In this document: positions 1 through 7,649 of the stretch, piece by piece | Layout: each line of letters begins with the position of its first letter | How positions within the stretch are numbered: the stretch's first letter is position 1 | NCBI GenBank assembly: GCA_021159235.1 | Contig: JAGGSF010000038.1 | Location: forward strand, 1 to 20,152 | Length of the DNA stretch: 20,152 nucleotides | Direction of reading: 5' to 3' | DNA from: Deltaproteobacteria bacterium | GTDB taxonomy: Bacteria > Campylobacterota_A > Desulfurellia > JAGGSF01 | Notes under the pieces: generated by a model | The model's database searches: none | The model's input: the letters and a program-made list of their open reading frames with translations, nothing else | Told to the model about the DNA's origin: nothing | Translations under genes and position numbers: made by a program

Positions 1-184
1 ATGTTAAATTATTAGAAGAATATGCCAATATAAGAAGATGTTATCAAAATACCCGGGCAAAGATTTGATGGGATATTAAAGAGGTTAAGAAAAACGCTGC
101 AAAATGCACCCACGGTTTTCATCTATCCACACCATTCTGCTGATCTTCCTTTGTTTAAAATTAGCATGATCACCAGAATTCGTA

Positions 185-1219
185 ATGTTCGGAGATTTTT
201 TAGACATTTACTTTCAAAAAATAATCTATAAAATAAATTTCATGGATAGACTGTTGAGCATATCCACTTTTATCTATTTACTTACAGTATGGATGTTTGT
301 CATTTCCTTAGCCACGAAAAGAAGATATATTGACAGCATTTCCCGCGTTCTGTTTATCATAGCTGGAGCAGCAGAGCTCATCTATTTTATCTGGCGGTGG
401 ACAGAGAGCTACCGTCTGGGATTTGGACACATTCCTTTAACCAATGCATTCGAATCATTTGTTTTCTTCACATTATCTATAGCCTTTGTTACCTGTATAT
501 TCATCAAAAAGGTTCCCTCTTTAGTCATGCTCATTATATCCCTGGTAATCCTGGGTGTTTTATCCTATCTCTCTATTTCTCCCTTCAATAAAGAGATAGA
601 ACCGCTTATTCCTGCTTTGAGAAGCAATTGGCTAACTGTTCATGCTTTAACTTCCTTTTTGAGTTATGCCGCTTTTTTTTTGGCTTTCATCGGAGGTGTG
701 ATGCTCTTGATGAAGTCAAATGAGAAAAGGGGTTCCTTTTTCATTGGAAATCTTTCTTTTTCCATATGTGTAGGATTGATGCTTGATTTTCTTCTCATGA
801 AGGTCTGGCATATTAAATCCCTTGTTTTTATAATACTGTTTTTCGTCTTTTCTGTGATAGTTTTTCTGCTGGTTTTTCTCAACAGACACAAATTACAATC
901 ACTCATTCCGCAGGAGGAGGTGCTCAAAAACTTTACCCTTACCAGTGTATATATTGGTGTTCCATTTTTATCCATAGGTATTGTTACTGGCTCTGTCTGG
1001 GCAAAGTACGCCTGGGGCGCTTACTGGAGCTGGGATCCTAAGGAAACATGGTCTCTTATTACCTGGTTTGTCTATGTAGCTTTCCTCCATCTTGAGATCA
1101 GAAAAAAGAGTAATTATACCCTGGCTGTTATGTCCATTGCAGGATTTATCGCTGTTATTATCACCTATATCGGTGTGAACTTTATTCTACCCGGCCTTCA
1201 CAGCTATGGCTCGGCTTAA
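185..1219 (+). CDS. ccsA: CcsA/ResC-type cytochrome c assembly protein
   Basis: Multi-pass membrane protein of the CcsA family, which with ResB/CcsB handles heme and attaches it to apocytochromes c on the outer face of the membrane. The C-terminal half carries the tryptophan-rich WWD signature (WGAYWSWDPKETW, about residues 278-290), a conserved His in LTVHALTSFLSY (about residue 155) and the terminal GLHSYG His, which together are diagnostic. Roughly eight hydrophobic segments are visible. Neither candidate start has a clear ribosome-binding site: the ATG at 185 gives 344 residues, the in-frame ATG at 242 gives 325 and places the start just before the first membrane segment. No ResB partner is visible; it could lie upstream outside the window. 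The gene is followed after 23 bases by the NAD-salvage genes. Bases 1-184 contain no gene I recognise. Confidence 0.9.
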   Translation: MFGDFLDIYFQKIIYKINFMDRLLSISTFIYLLTVWMFVISLATKRRYIDSISRVLFIIAGAAELIYFIWRWTESYRLGFGHIPLTNAFESFVFFTLSIAFVTCIFIKKVPSLVMLIISLVILGVLSYLSISPFNKEIEPLIPALRSNWLTVHALTSFLSYAAFFLAFIGGVMLLMKSNEKRGSFFIGNLSFSICVGLMLDFLLMKVWHIKSLVFIILFFVFSVIVFLLVFLNRHKLQSLIPQEEVLKNFTLTSVYIGVPFLSIGIVTGSVWAKYAWGAYWSWDPKETWSLITWFVYVAFLHLEIRKKSNYTLAVMSIAGFIAVIITYIGVNFILPGLHSYGSA

Positions 1220-1242
1220 ATAAAGATTAAAAAGGAGGGAAG

Positions 1243-1755
1243 ATGAGGGCACTTTTAGTTGTAGATATGTTGAATGATTTTATTCTTCCAGGTGCACCAT
1301 TGGAGGTTCCTGAAGCAAGAGATATTATACCAAATGTAAAGAGAGAGATAGAGAAGGCCAGAAAAAACAGAGAATACATAATATATGTATGTGATTCTCA
1401 CACGGAGGATGATAGAGAATTTAAAATCTGGCCTAAGCATGCCGTAAGGGGCACAGAAGGTGCAAGGGTTGTAAAGGAACTGTCTCCTCAGGAGCAGGAT
1501 TTCATTATTGAAAAAACTACATACGATGGTTTTTATCAAACCAATCTGCAGGATCTATTGAAACAACTGGATGTAGATGAATTGACCATTGTAGGATGTG
1601 TTTCCAACATCTGTATAATGTATACGGCATCCAGTGCGGTTTTGAGGGGATACAAGGTAAACATTCCCTTAGATTGCATAGCTTCCATAGATGAGGAAGG
1701 AAGGAGCTGTGCTTTGAAGCAATTTAGGGAGGTATTGAAGGTAAATCTCATTTAG
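1243..1755 (+). CDS. pncA: Nicotinamidase / isochorismatase-family cysteine hydrolase
   Basis: Cysteine hydrolase that most likely deamidates nicotinamide to nicotinate, the first step of NAD salvage. The family triad is visible: D8 (in VVDMLNDF), K91 (IIEKTTYDGF) and the nucleophile C124 (GCVSNICIMYTA). D51, H53 and H66 match the metal-binding positions of mycobacterial-type PncA, although the third His of that site (near residue 57-59) is not obvious. At 170 residues it is a little shorter than classical PncA. A strong Shine-Dalgarno sequence (AAGGAGGG) precedes the ATG. The gene that follows, nine bases on, is nicotinate phosphoribosyltransferase, which uses the product of this enzyme; this context is why I prefer nicotinamidase over a generic isochorismatase-like hydrolase. 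Confidence 0.85.
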   Translation: MRALLVVDMLNDFILPGAPLEVPEARDIIPNVKREIEKARKNREYIIYVCDSHTEDDREFKIWPKHAVRGTEGARVVKELSPQEQDFIIEKTTYDGFYQTNLQDLLKQLDVDELTIVGCVSNICIMYTASSAVLRGYKVNIPLDCIASIDEEGRSCALKQFREVLKVNLI

Positions 1756-1764
1756 GGAGGAGAT

Positions 1765-2925
1765 ATGTTTTATACCGCTACAGAGGAAGAGATAAAAGAG
1801 GGGAAGACAACGGATGTTTATTTTGATCGCGCAGTTGAGGTAATCAAGAAAAAGAATGTAGACAAGTGGGTGAAGGCAGAATTCAGGGCAAAAGGTTTAC
1901 CCAGGAATTACAAGTGGGCTGTACTGGGCGGAGTGGAGGAGACGCTTACCTTACTGGAGGGCAAAAATGTGAATGTTAGGATACTGGATGAGGGAACCTT
2001 TTTTAAAGCCTATGATCCGGTGATGGAAATAGAAGGTATGTATACCGATTTTTCTGTATATGAAACGGCATTGCTGGGTTTTTTATGTGAAGCCAGTGGC
2101 ATAACTACAAAATCGGCTCGCATCAGGAAGATAGCAGATAAGAAAACGGTGTTGAGCTTCGGCGCGAGGCGTATGCATCCCGCTATTGCACCCATGATAG
2201 AAAGAGCTGCTTATATAGGAGGGTGTGATGGGTTTTCTGTTACCCTGGCTGGAGAGAAGATGGGGAAAAGAGCCTCTGGCACTATGCCTCATGCCTTAAT
2301 ACTTGTATTTGGAGATACGGTGGAAGCAGTAAAGGCGTTTGACGAGGTGATAGAAGAGGGTGTGCCCCGCATTGCATTGATAGATACATATAACGATGAA
2401 AAATTTGAAGCACTGAGAGTAGCGGAAGCGTTGAAAGAAAGACTTGATGGGGTAAGACTGGATACGCCCTCTTCCCGCAGAGGAAGTATGAGGGAGATAC
2501 TGAAGGAGGTGCGATGGGAACTGGATCTGAGGGGATACGATTATGTAAAGTTGTATGTTTCTGGTGGGTTGAATGAAGAAGAAATAAAGGATGTAATGGA
2601 ATATGCAGATGGCTTTGGAGTGGGGACATCCATAAGCAATGCCCCTACTATTGATTTTTCCATGGACATAATGGAGATAGAGGGGGAACCCGTTGCTAAA
2701 AAAGGAAAAAAATCCGGTTCAAAGAGTCTTCTGAGATGTAATAGGTGTTTCAATTCAAAGGTTGTGCCTTTTTCAGAGAAAACAGAGACCTGCTCTTGCG
2801 GAGGAGTGATGGAAGACATACTGAAACCTGCTATAAGAGGAGGAAAATTGCTCAAAGCACATCCTCCAGTAGATGAAATAAGGAACTATGTTTTAGAGCA
2901 ATTAAAACACTACGATATAGAATGA
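1765..2925 (+). CDS. pncB: Nicotinate phosphoribosyltransferase, zinc-ribbon type
   Basis: Cytoplasmic enzyme joining nicotinate and phosphoribosyl pyrophosphate to form nicotinate mononucleotide. Family landmarks are the region around ARRMHPAIAPM (about 132-142) and the SGTMPHAL segment (about 171-178) of the phosphoribosyltransferase barrel, then a YVSGG phosphate-binding stretch near residue 265. The C-terminal part has four cysteines, C325, C328, C343 and C345 (CxxC then CxC), which look like a zinc knuckle; such a domain is known in the archaeal Thermoplasma enzyme of similar length, and 386 residues fits that subfamily rather than the E. coli PncB type. GGGAGG precedes the start codon. 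The stop overlaps the start of the tatD gene (ATGA), so translational coupling is likely. With pncA this makes a two-step nicotinamide salvage unit. Confidence 0.9.
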   Translation: MFYTATEEEIKEGKTTDVYFDRAVEVIKKKNVDKWVKAEFRAKGLPRNYKWAVLGGVEETLTLLEGKNVNVRILDEGTFFKAYDPVMEIEGMYTDFSVYETALLGFLCEASGITTKSARIRKIADKKTVLSFGARRMHPAIAPMIERAAYIGGCDGFSVTLAGEKMGKRASGTMPHALILVFGDTVEAVKAFDEVIEEGVPRIALIDTYNDEKFEALRVAEALKERLDGVRLDTPSSRRGSMREILKEVRWELDLRGYDYVKLYVSGGLNEEEIKDVMEYADGFGVGTSISNAPTIDFSMDIMEIEGEPVAKKGKKSGSKSLLRCNRCFNSKVVPFSEKTETCSCGGVMEDILKPAIRGGKLLKAHPPVDEIRNYVLEQLKHYDIE

Positions 2926-3683
2926 AGATCATAGATACTCACTGCCATTTAGATGATGAAAGGTTTGATGAGGATTTACCTTCTGTGTTGCAGAGGGCAA
3001 AAGAAGAAGGGATAATCTATATGCTTACCGCGGCCACGGAACCGCAGTTTTTTCAAAAGGTTGTAAATATAGCTCAAAACTACGAACAGGTATATTTCTT
3101 CATAGGGGTTCATCCTCATGATGCAAAGAAGGCAAAGGAAGAGACATTCTTAGAGGTAGAAAAACTGCTTCATCATCCTAAATGCGTGGGGATAGGGGAG
3201 GTGGGGCTGGATTATCATTACAACCTCTCTCCTCCTGATATCCAGAGGAGCGTGTTTGAAAGGTTGGCGGATGTTGCCTGGAGTCATGGGAGCCCTTTAT
3301 CCGTTCATGCAAGAGACTCAGAACATGACATAATGGAGATATTGGGAGAGAGGGATTACAGAATCATCTTGCATTCTTACAACGGCAGTAAGTATCTTTT
3401 AGATTGGGCAAAAGAAAGAGATTGTTACTTTTCTATCTCGGGAATGATTACATTTAAAAATGCCAAAGATCTGCGTGAGAGTGTAAAAAAGATACCGTTG
3501 GATAGACTGCTTATAGAAACAGATGCACCTTATCTTGCGCCGGTGCCTGTGAGGGGAAAGAGAAATGAACCGGCATTTATAAAGCACACATTGAAGGTAT
3601 TGAGTGATGTTCTGGATGTAGATGAAGAAAGGTTGTCCAGAATTATTTACAACAACACCGTTTCGCTGTTTGGATTGCCTTAA
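2922..3683 (+). CDS. tatD: TatD-family metal-dependent hydrolase (DNase)
   Basis: TatD/YcfH-type metal-dependent nuclease, a TIM-barrel amidohydrolase relative that acts on DNA (and in some members RNA 3' ends). All expected metal ligands are visible: H7 and H9 (DTHCH), E93 (GIGEVGLDYH), H129 (SVHARD), H151 (ILHSYNG) and D201 (IETDAPYL). The length of 253 residues is normal. The ATG overlaps the preceding stop as ATGA. Its presence behind NAD-salvage genes does not reveal a special role; TatD genes commonly sit in housekeeping operons. It ends 16 bases before the convergent end of the next gene, and no hairpin terminator is evident there. Confidence 0.9.
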   Translation: MKIIDTHCHLDDERFDEDLPSVLQRAKEEGIIYMLTAATEPQFFQKVVNIAQNYEQVYFFIGVHPHDAKKAKEETFLEVEKLLHHPKCVGIGEVGLDYHYNLSPPDIQRSVFERLADVAWSHGSPLSVHARDSEHDIMEILGERDYRIILHSYNGSKYLLDWAKERDCYFSISGMITFKNAKDLRESVKKIPLDRLLIETDAPYLAPVPVRGKRNEPAFIKHTLKVLSDVLDVDEERLSRIIYNNTVSLFGLP

Positions 3684-3699
3684 ATAAATACAGAAATTC

Positions 3700-4812
3700 T
3701 CAACATTTGAACAGTTTTTTGGTCATCAGACAGGCCAATTTTAATGGGAGATGTTTGCTTTTCCTTGCCCTTTCATAAATTTTTTGATATGAGACATATC
3801 CTTTAGAGCAGAGTTCTGATGCAAAATCCAGGGTTGAGGTGCGCACCGCATACTTTTTAACCACAGCAAGGAGGGGGTAAAATAATCTTGAAAGGAGTAA
3901 GGCATATCTAAATTCTTTGTATATTGTATCTTCAAGCCGGTCTTCGTATCCAGAAATTTCGGAATTTCCACTTTTCAATGCTTTTTCAATGGTCTGACTT
4001 AAGATATGTGAAGAGAGTATTGCAGGGTATATACCACCTGCGCAGAAAGGATCAACAAGGTTTGCCGCCTCGCCCGTCAGGATCACCTGTCCTTTATGGA
4101 GTTTCTCTGGTTTTTCCCATAGAGATATCGGATATATCTTTGTTTTGTATTCACCTGGATGAAACTTTTGAACAGTGTTTTTTCTAAAGTATTTTCTAAT
4201 GGTTCCGCTTCCCACAGACAAAAATCCATCTTTGGGGAATATCCAGCCATAACCTGGGGAATTGTACCCGAGAAATATTTTCATTGTTCTGTCAAACTTT
4301 CCCTTGAAAGGAATTTCCACTTCTTCTGCAACAATAAACCGTCTTTTGGGAGCAAGACCGGAGACAAGTGAGACCCTGCTTCCAATTCCGTCTGCACCTA
4401 CGAGGAATTTTGCAAAGTATTTGCCTTTGTCTGTTCTTGCAATTATTCCATCTTTTGTCTCCGTATAGTCCAAAAATCTTTCATTATACCGAACATCCAA
4501 TCCACTTCTCAGATAAGCATCGAACTCTGAACGCAGGATACCGTAAGCGAAGACAATCTCTTTTGAAGAGACCGCTTTTAGCCCATCCTTATGAGAAAGT
4601 TCAAGTAAGCTGTATTCAACCTTTTTAAAGTTGCGCAGATGTTCAGGTAGAATAGATTTTACCGCAACCGGTAAAGCGCCAGCACACACTTTATCTCTAT
4701 TTGGTCCACCTCTTTCTATAACAATTGAATCAATATTTCTGTCTTTAAGGAAATGTGCAAGAGATGAACCTGCCGGACCTCCTCCTATGATGAGAATATC
4801 AGACCGTTCCAT
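3700..4812 (-). CDS. Geranylgeranyl-reductase-family FAD-dependent oxidoreductase
   Basis: Flavoprotein of the geranylgeranyl reductase family, members of which saturate double bonds in isoprenoid chains. Visible features are the N-terminal dinucleotide-binding motif (IIGGGPAGSS, residues 8-17), a family cysteine motif KVCAGAL (C43), the GADG motif (139-142), the substrate-side PGYGWIFPK signature (186-194) and the second FAD motif LTGEAANLVDPFCAGGI (245-261). The usual Asp of that last motif (GDA) is Glu here (GEA, 247-249), which is uncommon. At 370 residues it is typical. The substrate is unknown; quinone side chains or polyprenols are the natural candidates in a bacterium. It lies 21 bases downstream of tRNA-Ser on the same strand, with no clear Shine-Dalgarno sequence and no evident promoter in that gap. 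Confidence 0.85.
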   Translation of the reverse strand: MERSDILIIGGGPAGSSLAHFLKDRNIDSIVIERGGPNRDKVCAGALPVAVKSILPEHLRNFKKVEYSLLELSHKDGLKAVSSKEIVFAYGILRSEFDAYLRSGLDVRYNERFLDYTETKDGIIARTDKGKYFAKFLVGADGIGSRVSLVSGLAPKRRFIVAEEVEIPFKGKFDRTMKIFLGYNSPGYGWIFPKDGFLSVGSGTIRKYFRKNTVQKFHPGEYKTKIYPISLWEKPEKLHKGQVILTGEAANLVDPFCAGGIYPAILSSHILSQTIEKALKSGNSEISGYEDRLEDTIYKEFRYALLLSRLFYPLLAVVKKYAVRTSTLDFASELCSKGYVSYQKIYERARKSKHLPLKLACLMTKKLFKC

Positions 4813-4833
4813 ATCTGTCTTTAAAGGTAAAAA

Positions 4834-4924
4834 TGGCGGAGAGAGTGGGATTTGAACCCACGAGGGACATAAAGCCCCTACCTGATTTCGAGTCAGGCGC
4901 CTTCAGCCACTCAGCCATCTCTCC
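4834..4924 (-). tRNA. tRNA-Ser (anticodon CGA)
   Basis: Complete class II tRNA on the minus strand. The acceptor stem pairs GGAGAGA (from 4924) with TCTCTCC (4844-4838), followed by discriminator G and an encoded CCA (4836-4834). The anticodon arm CCTGA-CTCGAAA-TCAGG gives anticodon CGA, reading UCG. A long variable arm (AGGGGC / GTCCCT with a UUUAU loop), typical of tRNA-Ser, sits before the T arm GTGGG-TTCAAAT-CCCAC. Identification is by folding and anticodon only. The geranylgeranyl-reductase-like gene follows closely on the same strand. Confidence 0.97.
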
Positions 4925-4932
4925 GTCTTGTA

Positions 4933-4960
4933 ATGATACTACTTTTCTTGCAATAATCAA
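4933..4960 (-). promoter_or_regulatory. Possible sigma70-type promoter for tRNA-Ser
   Basis: Reading the minus strand, TTGATT (4960-4955), 16 bases, then TATCAT (4938-4933), whose end lies eight bases before the tRNA 5' end. Transcription would begin within a few bases of the mature end. The -35 box lies inside the spacer of the divergent promoter driving the kinase gene. Motif match only. Confidence 0.4.
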
Positions 4961-4976
4961 AGTGTTGCCCTATAAT
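4948..4976 (+). promoter_or_regulatory. Sigma70-type promoter for the c-di-GMP signalling operon
   Basis: TTGCAA (4948-4953), a 17-base spacer and a perfect TATAAT (4971-4976) on the plus strand, 31 bases before the ATG at 5008. The predicted start near 4983 leaves a leader of about 25 bases, too short for a riboswitch. It is the best-looking promoter in the window and the only obvious one for the six genes from 5008 to 12925. Confidence 0.7.
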
Positions 4977-5007
4977 CGTGAGGACTTAAGAAATAGGTGA
5001 ATAAAAG

Positions 5008-7284
5008 ATGAGTTGGAGAAATCCCCATCTATGGTATATCACCGTTATGATGATGGTCCTTGCGGTATTTTACTATCTTCTCAATCTCAATATACCCCAT
5101 GATTTGCACCGGAGTTTGTTTTTTATACCCGTATTGTATGCAGCTTACAGGTTCAGAATAAAAGGCGTAATAGTGATTGCTTCAATTTCAATGCTGATCT
5201 TTCTCCCCCGGGCTTTGTTTATATCTCCTTATCCTTACGCCTTAATCAGGCCTGTAGTTTTTGTTGTTGGTCTTTTTTTCTCGGGTTTTTTCTTTGCTGT
5301 GGCATTAAACACCATTGACAGGCGTAAGCAAGTAGGGGAAAGATTACGGGAGAGTGAAGAGAAATTTCGAGCTATGGCTGCTTCTGCTCAAGATGCCATC
5401 ATTATGATGGATAATGAAGGGAATATTTCATATTGGAACGAGGCTGCGGAAAGGATGTTTGGCTATAAGAAAGATGAAATTATAGGAAAACATTTACATA
5501 GGACTCTTGCTCCGGAAAGGTTTTATGAATCTTATTTAAAGGGATTTAAGAAATTTCAGATTACAGGAGAAGGTGCGGCTGTTGGGAAGACGCTGGAGTT
5601 GGCTGCAGTAAGCGTAGATGGAACAGAATTTCCTGTAGAGCTTTCTCTTTCCGCGGTAAAATTAAAAGGTAAATGGAATGCAACGGGAATAATAAGGGAT
5701 ATTACAGAGCGAAAGAAGGTGGAGGAAGAATTGGAAAAAGCCAAAAAAGCGGCAGAAGAGGCTAATCGGGCAAAGAGTCAGTTTCTTGCCAGCATGAGTC
5801 ATGAAATCAGAACCCCCATGAATGCTATAATAGGTATATCCGAGCTTCTCTCTGGCACCTCTCTCTATGATGAACAAAAAGAATATGTGGAGATGATAAA
5901 AATTTCAGCAGGCAATTTGCTGAACATCATAGATGATGTTCTGGATCTGTCTAAGATTGAGTCCGGAAAGCTTGAGCTTGAAGAGACAGAATTTAACCTG
6001 AGGGATGTTGTAGAGGAAACAGCTGTCAGTTTTGTAACTCAGGCCACCAAAAAAGGGATTGAACTTTTGTGTCATATAGATCCAGAGATACCTGCATACA
6101 TTATCGGTGACCCTATGAGATTACGTCAGATCCTGGTTAATCTTATCGGTAACGCTATAAAATTTACAGAAAGGGGTCAAGTTGTGGTTGATGTAAAAAC
6201 GGAGGAAAGAAAAGGCAATAGAGCAATTTTAAGGTTTTGTGTCTCTGATACCGGGATTGGCATTCCCAGAGAAAAACAGGCAAAGATATTTGAAAGTTTC
6301 ACCCAGGCAGATGGTTCTACCACCAGAAAATATGGAGGCACAGGATTGGGGCTTACTATTTCAAAACAGCTGGTAGAAAAAATGGGAGGTAGAATATGGG
6401 TAGAAAGTGAGATAGGAAAAGGAAGTAATTTTTATTTTACTATTTCTTGTTCTGTGGTTGAAAAAATGGAAAAAAGGGTTGTTCCACCAGGGATAAGAAA
6501 TCTCAGAGTTTTGATTGTAGATGACAATGCTACAAATCGTTTGATTTTGAGAGAGATGGTCTCTGGCTGGGATTTTTCACCAACCGAGGCAGAAGATGGT
6601 TTATCTGCCTTAAAACAACTGGAAAATAATTTTTATCAGTTGATTTTGCTGGATAAGAGTATGCCGGGTATGGATGGATTTGAGGTAGCAAAAAGGATAA
6701 AGCAGATGCCAAAGTATGCCGATGTGCCTATTATTGTTTTGAGTTCGGCTGAAGAGAAAGGTGATAGAAAGAGGGCTAAAGAGCTGGGAATTTCGGATGT
6801 GTTGATAAAACCTGTGAGACGCTCCAAACTTTATAATAGCATTGTAGCTGCTTTAGCAAAGAAAGAGAAAACGAAGGTGCCAGAGACAAAAGTTGAATCT
6901 ATATTTAAAGGTAGACCCTTAAAGGTTCTGTTGGCAGAGGATAATCCAATCAATCAGAAATTGGCAGTGAGGATTTTAGAAAAACAGGGCTGGAAGGTAA
7001 CGGTTGCAAACAATGGTAGAGAGGCGGTGGAATGGGTGAGGAAGAATGGGTTTGATTTTGTGCTTATGGATATCCAGATGCCAGAGATGGATGGGTTGGA
7101 GGCTACTAAGGAAATAAGGGAAAGAGAAAAAACAACAGGAAAACATATTCCCATTGTTGCCCTTACCGCTCATGCTTTCAGGGAAGATGAGGAAAAATGC
7201 CTTTCTGCAGGAATGGATGGATATGTGACGAAACCTATTAAGATTCAAGAGTTGTTTAAAACAATAGAAGATATTCTAAAGTAG
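5008..7284 (+). CDS. Membrane hybrid histidine kinase: PAS-HisKA-HATPase-REC-REC
   Basis: Sensor kinase feeding a phosphorelay. In order: four N-terminal hydrophobic segments (about 8-27, 36-49, 51-71, 80-100) with almost no periplasmic loop; a PAS domain (about 115-235); a short coiled linker; HisKA with the phospho-acceptor H265 (SMSHEIRTPMN); an HATPase domain with its N box (VNLIGNAIKFT), DTGIGI and GGTGLGL motifs; receiver 1 (about 497-615) with phospho-acceptor D549 (LLDKSMPGMDG); and receiver 2 (about 637-755) with D688 (LMDIQMPEMDG). Both receivers keep the paired acidic residues, Ser/Thr and Lys, so both look functional. With no extracytoplasmic domain, input is probably sensed in the membrane or by the PAS. 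The start has AGGTG upstream and lies 31 bases from a good promoter. It heads a six-gene operon and is followed by a free Hpt protein, the expected relay partner. Confidence 0.93.
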   Translation: MSWRNPHLWYITVMMMVLAVFYYLLNLNIPHDLHRSLFFIPVLYAAYRFRIKGVIVIASISMLIFLPRALFISPYPYALIRPVVFVVGLFFSGFFFAVALNTIDRRKQVGERLRESEEKFRAMAASAQDAIIMMDNEGNISYWNEAAERMFGYKKDEIIGKHLHRTLAPERFYESYLKGFKKFQITGEGAAVGKTLELAAVSVDGTEFPVELSLSAVKLKGKWNATGIIRDITERKKVEEELEKAKKAAEEANRAKSQFLASMSHEIRTPMNAIIGISELLSGTSLYDEQKEYVEMIKISAGNLLNIIDDVLDLSKIESGKLELEETEFNLRDVVEETAVSFVTQATKKGIELLCHIDPEIPAYIIGDPMRLRQILVNLIGNAIKFTERGQVVVDVKTEERKGNRAILRFCVSDTGIGIPREKQAKIFESFTQADGSTTRKYGGTGLGLTISKQLVEKMGGRIWVESEIGKGSNFYFTISCSVVEKMEKRVVPPGIRNLRVLIVDDNATNRLILREMVSGWDFSPTEAEDGLSALKQLENNFYQLILLDKSMPGMDGFEVAKRIKQMPKYADVPIIVLSSAEEKGDRKRAKELGISDVLIKPVRRSKLYNSIVAALAKKEKTKVPETKVESIFKGRPLKVLLAEDNPINQKLAVRILEKQGWKVTVANNGREAVEWVRKNGFDFVLMDIQMPEMDGLEATKEIREREKTTGKHIPIVALTAHAFREDEEKCLSAGMDGYVTKPIKIQELFKTIEDILK

Positions 7285-7288
7285 TAAT

Positions 7289-7294
7289 GGGAGG
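7289..7294 (+). promoter_or_regulatory. Ribosome-binding site fixing the Hpt start
   Basis: GGGAGG four bases before the ATG at 7299. An earlier in-frame ATG at 7287 overlaps this site and has none of its own, so 7299 is the better start. Confidence 0.7.
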
Positions 7295-7298
7295 AAAC

Positions 7299-7649
7299 AT
7301 GGAAAAGCCAGTGTTTGATCTAAATAAGGTATTAAAGATAGCGGATGGAGATGAAAAATTTTTGAAGGAAGTGGTAGAACTGTTTAAGGAAGATTGCGCT
7401 GATAAGCTGGAGGAGATTTCTTCTGCCATACAGAAAAAGGATTTTAAAACTATCGACGAGGTTGCCCATAGTTTAAAGGGGGCAGCCGGTAGCCTGGGTG
7501 CAGCAAGGATGTATGAACTGTCATTTGAGATGGAGAAGATGGGGAAAGAAGGCAGGTTAGAGGGTATAGAAGAGCTTTACGAACAGCTGAAAGAGGAATT
7601 CAATAACTTTAAAGAGTTTGTATCACAACCAGGATGGGAGAAAGAGTGA
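7299..7649 (+). CDS. Free-standing Hpt phosphotransfer protein
   Basis: Single-domain histidine phosphotransfer protein of 116 residues, predicted four-helix bundle, soluble. The phospho-acceptor is H57 in VAHSLKGAAGSLGA, with the flanking Lys and Gly of the family intact. It is expected to carry phosphate from the upstream hybrid kinase's receivers to the output receivers encoded just downstream. An upstream in-frame ATG at 7287 would add four residues, but the Shine-Dalgarno GGGAGG at 7289-7294 points to 7299. Its stop codon overlaps the probable GTG start of the next gene (GTGA), implying coupled translation and roughly matched amounts of Hpt and the first cyclase. Confidence 0.92.
   Translation: MEKPVFDLNKVLKIADGDEKFLKEVVELFKEDCADKLEEISSAIQKKDFKTIDEVAHSLKGAAGSLGAARMYELSFEMEKMGKEGRLEGIEELYEQLKEEFNNFKEFVSQPGWEKE
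7636..7640 (+). promoter_or_regulatory. Ribosome-binding site supporting a GTG start
   Basis: GGGAG five bases before GTG at 7646, which overlaps the Hpt stop as GTGA. An alternative ATG at 7634 abuts this site and lacks its own Shine-Dalgarno sequence. Confidence 0.55.

Noticed and set aside
66-68. In-frame TGA considered as a selenocysteine codon.
   Set aside because: No recognisable selenoprotein motif around it and no downstream SECIS-like hairpin; a plain stop or decayed frame is simpler.
151-179. Promoter-like TTGTTT, 17 bases, CAGAAT upstream of ccsA.
   Set aside because: Both boxes are poor matches, and the predicted start would fall past the ATG at 185, requiring the later start at 242. 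Chance occurrence in AT-rich DNA is as likely.
2282-2629. 115-codon open frame on the minus strand inside pncB, and similar antisense frames elsewhere.
   Set aside because: Low-complexity translation rich in Ser, Leu, Pro and His, no ribosome-binding site, and fully inside a well-supported gene; a shadow of the coding strand.
4977-5007. Looked for a c-di-GMP riboswitch in the leader of the signalling operon.
   Set aside because: The predicted leader is about 25 bases and lacks the GEMM core; no room for an aptamer.
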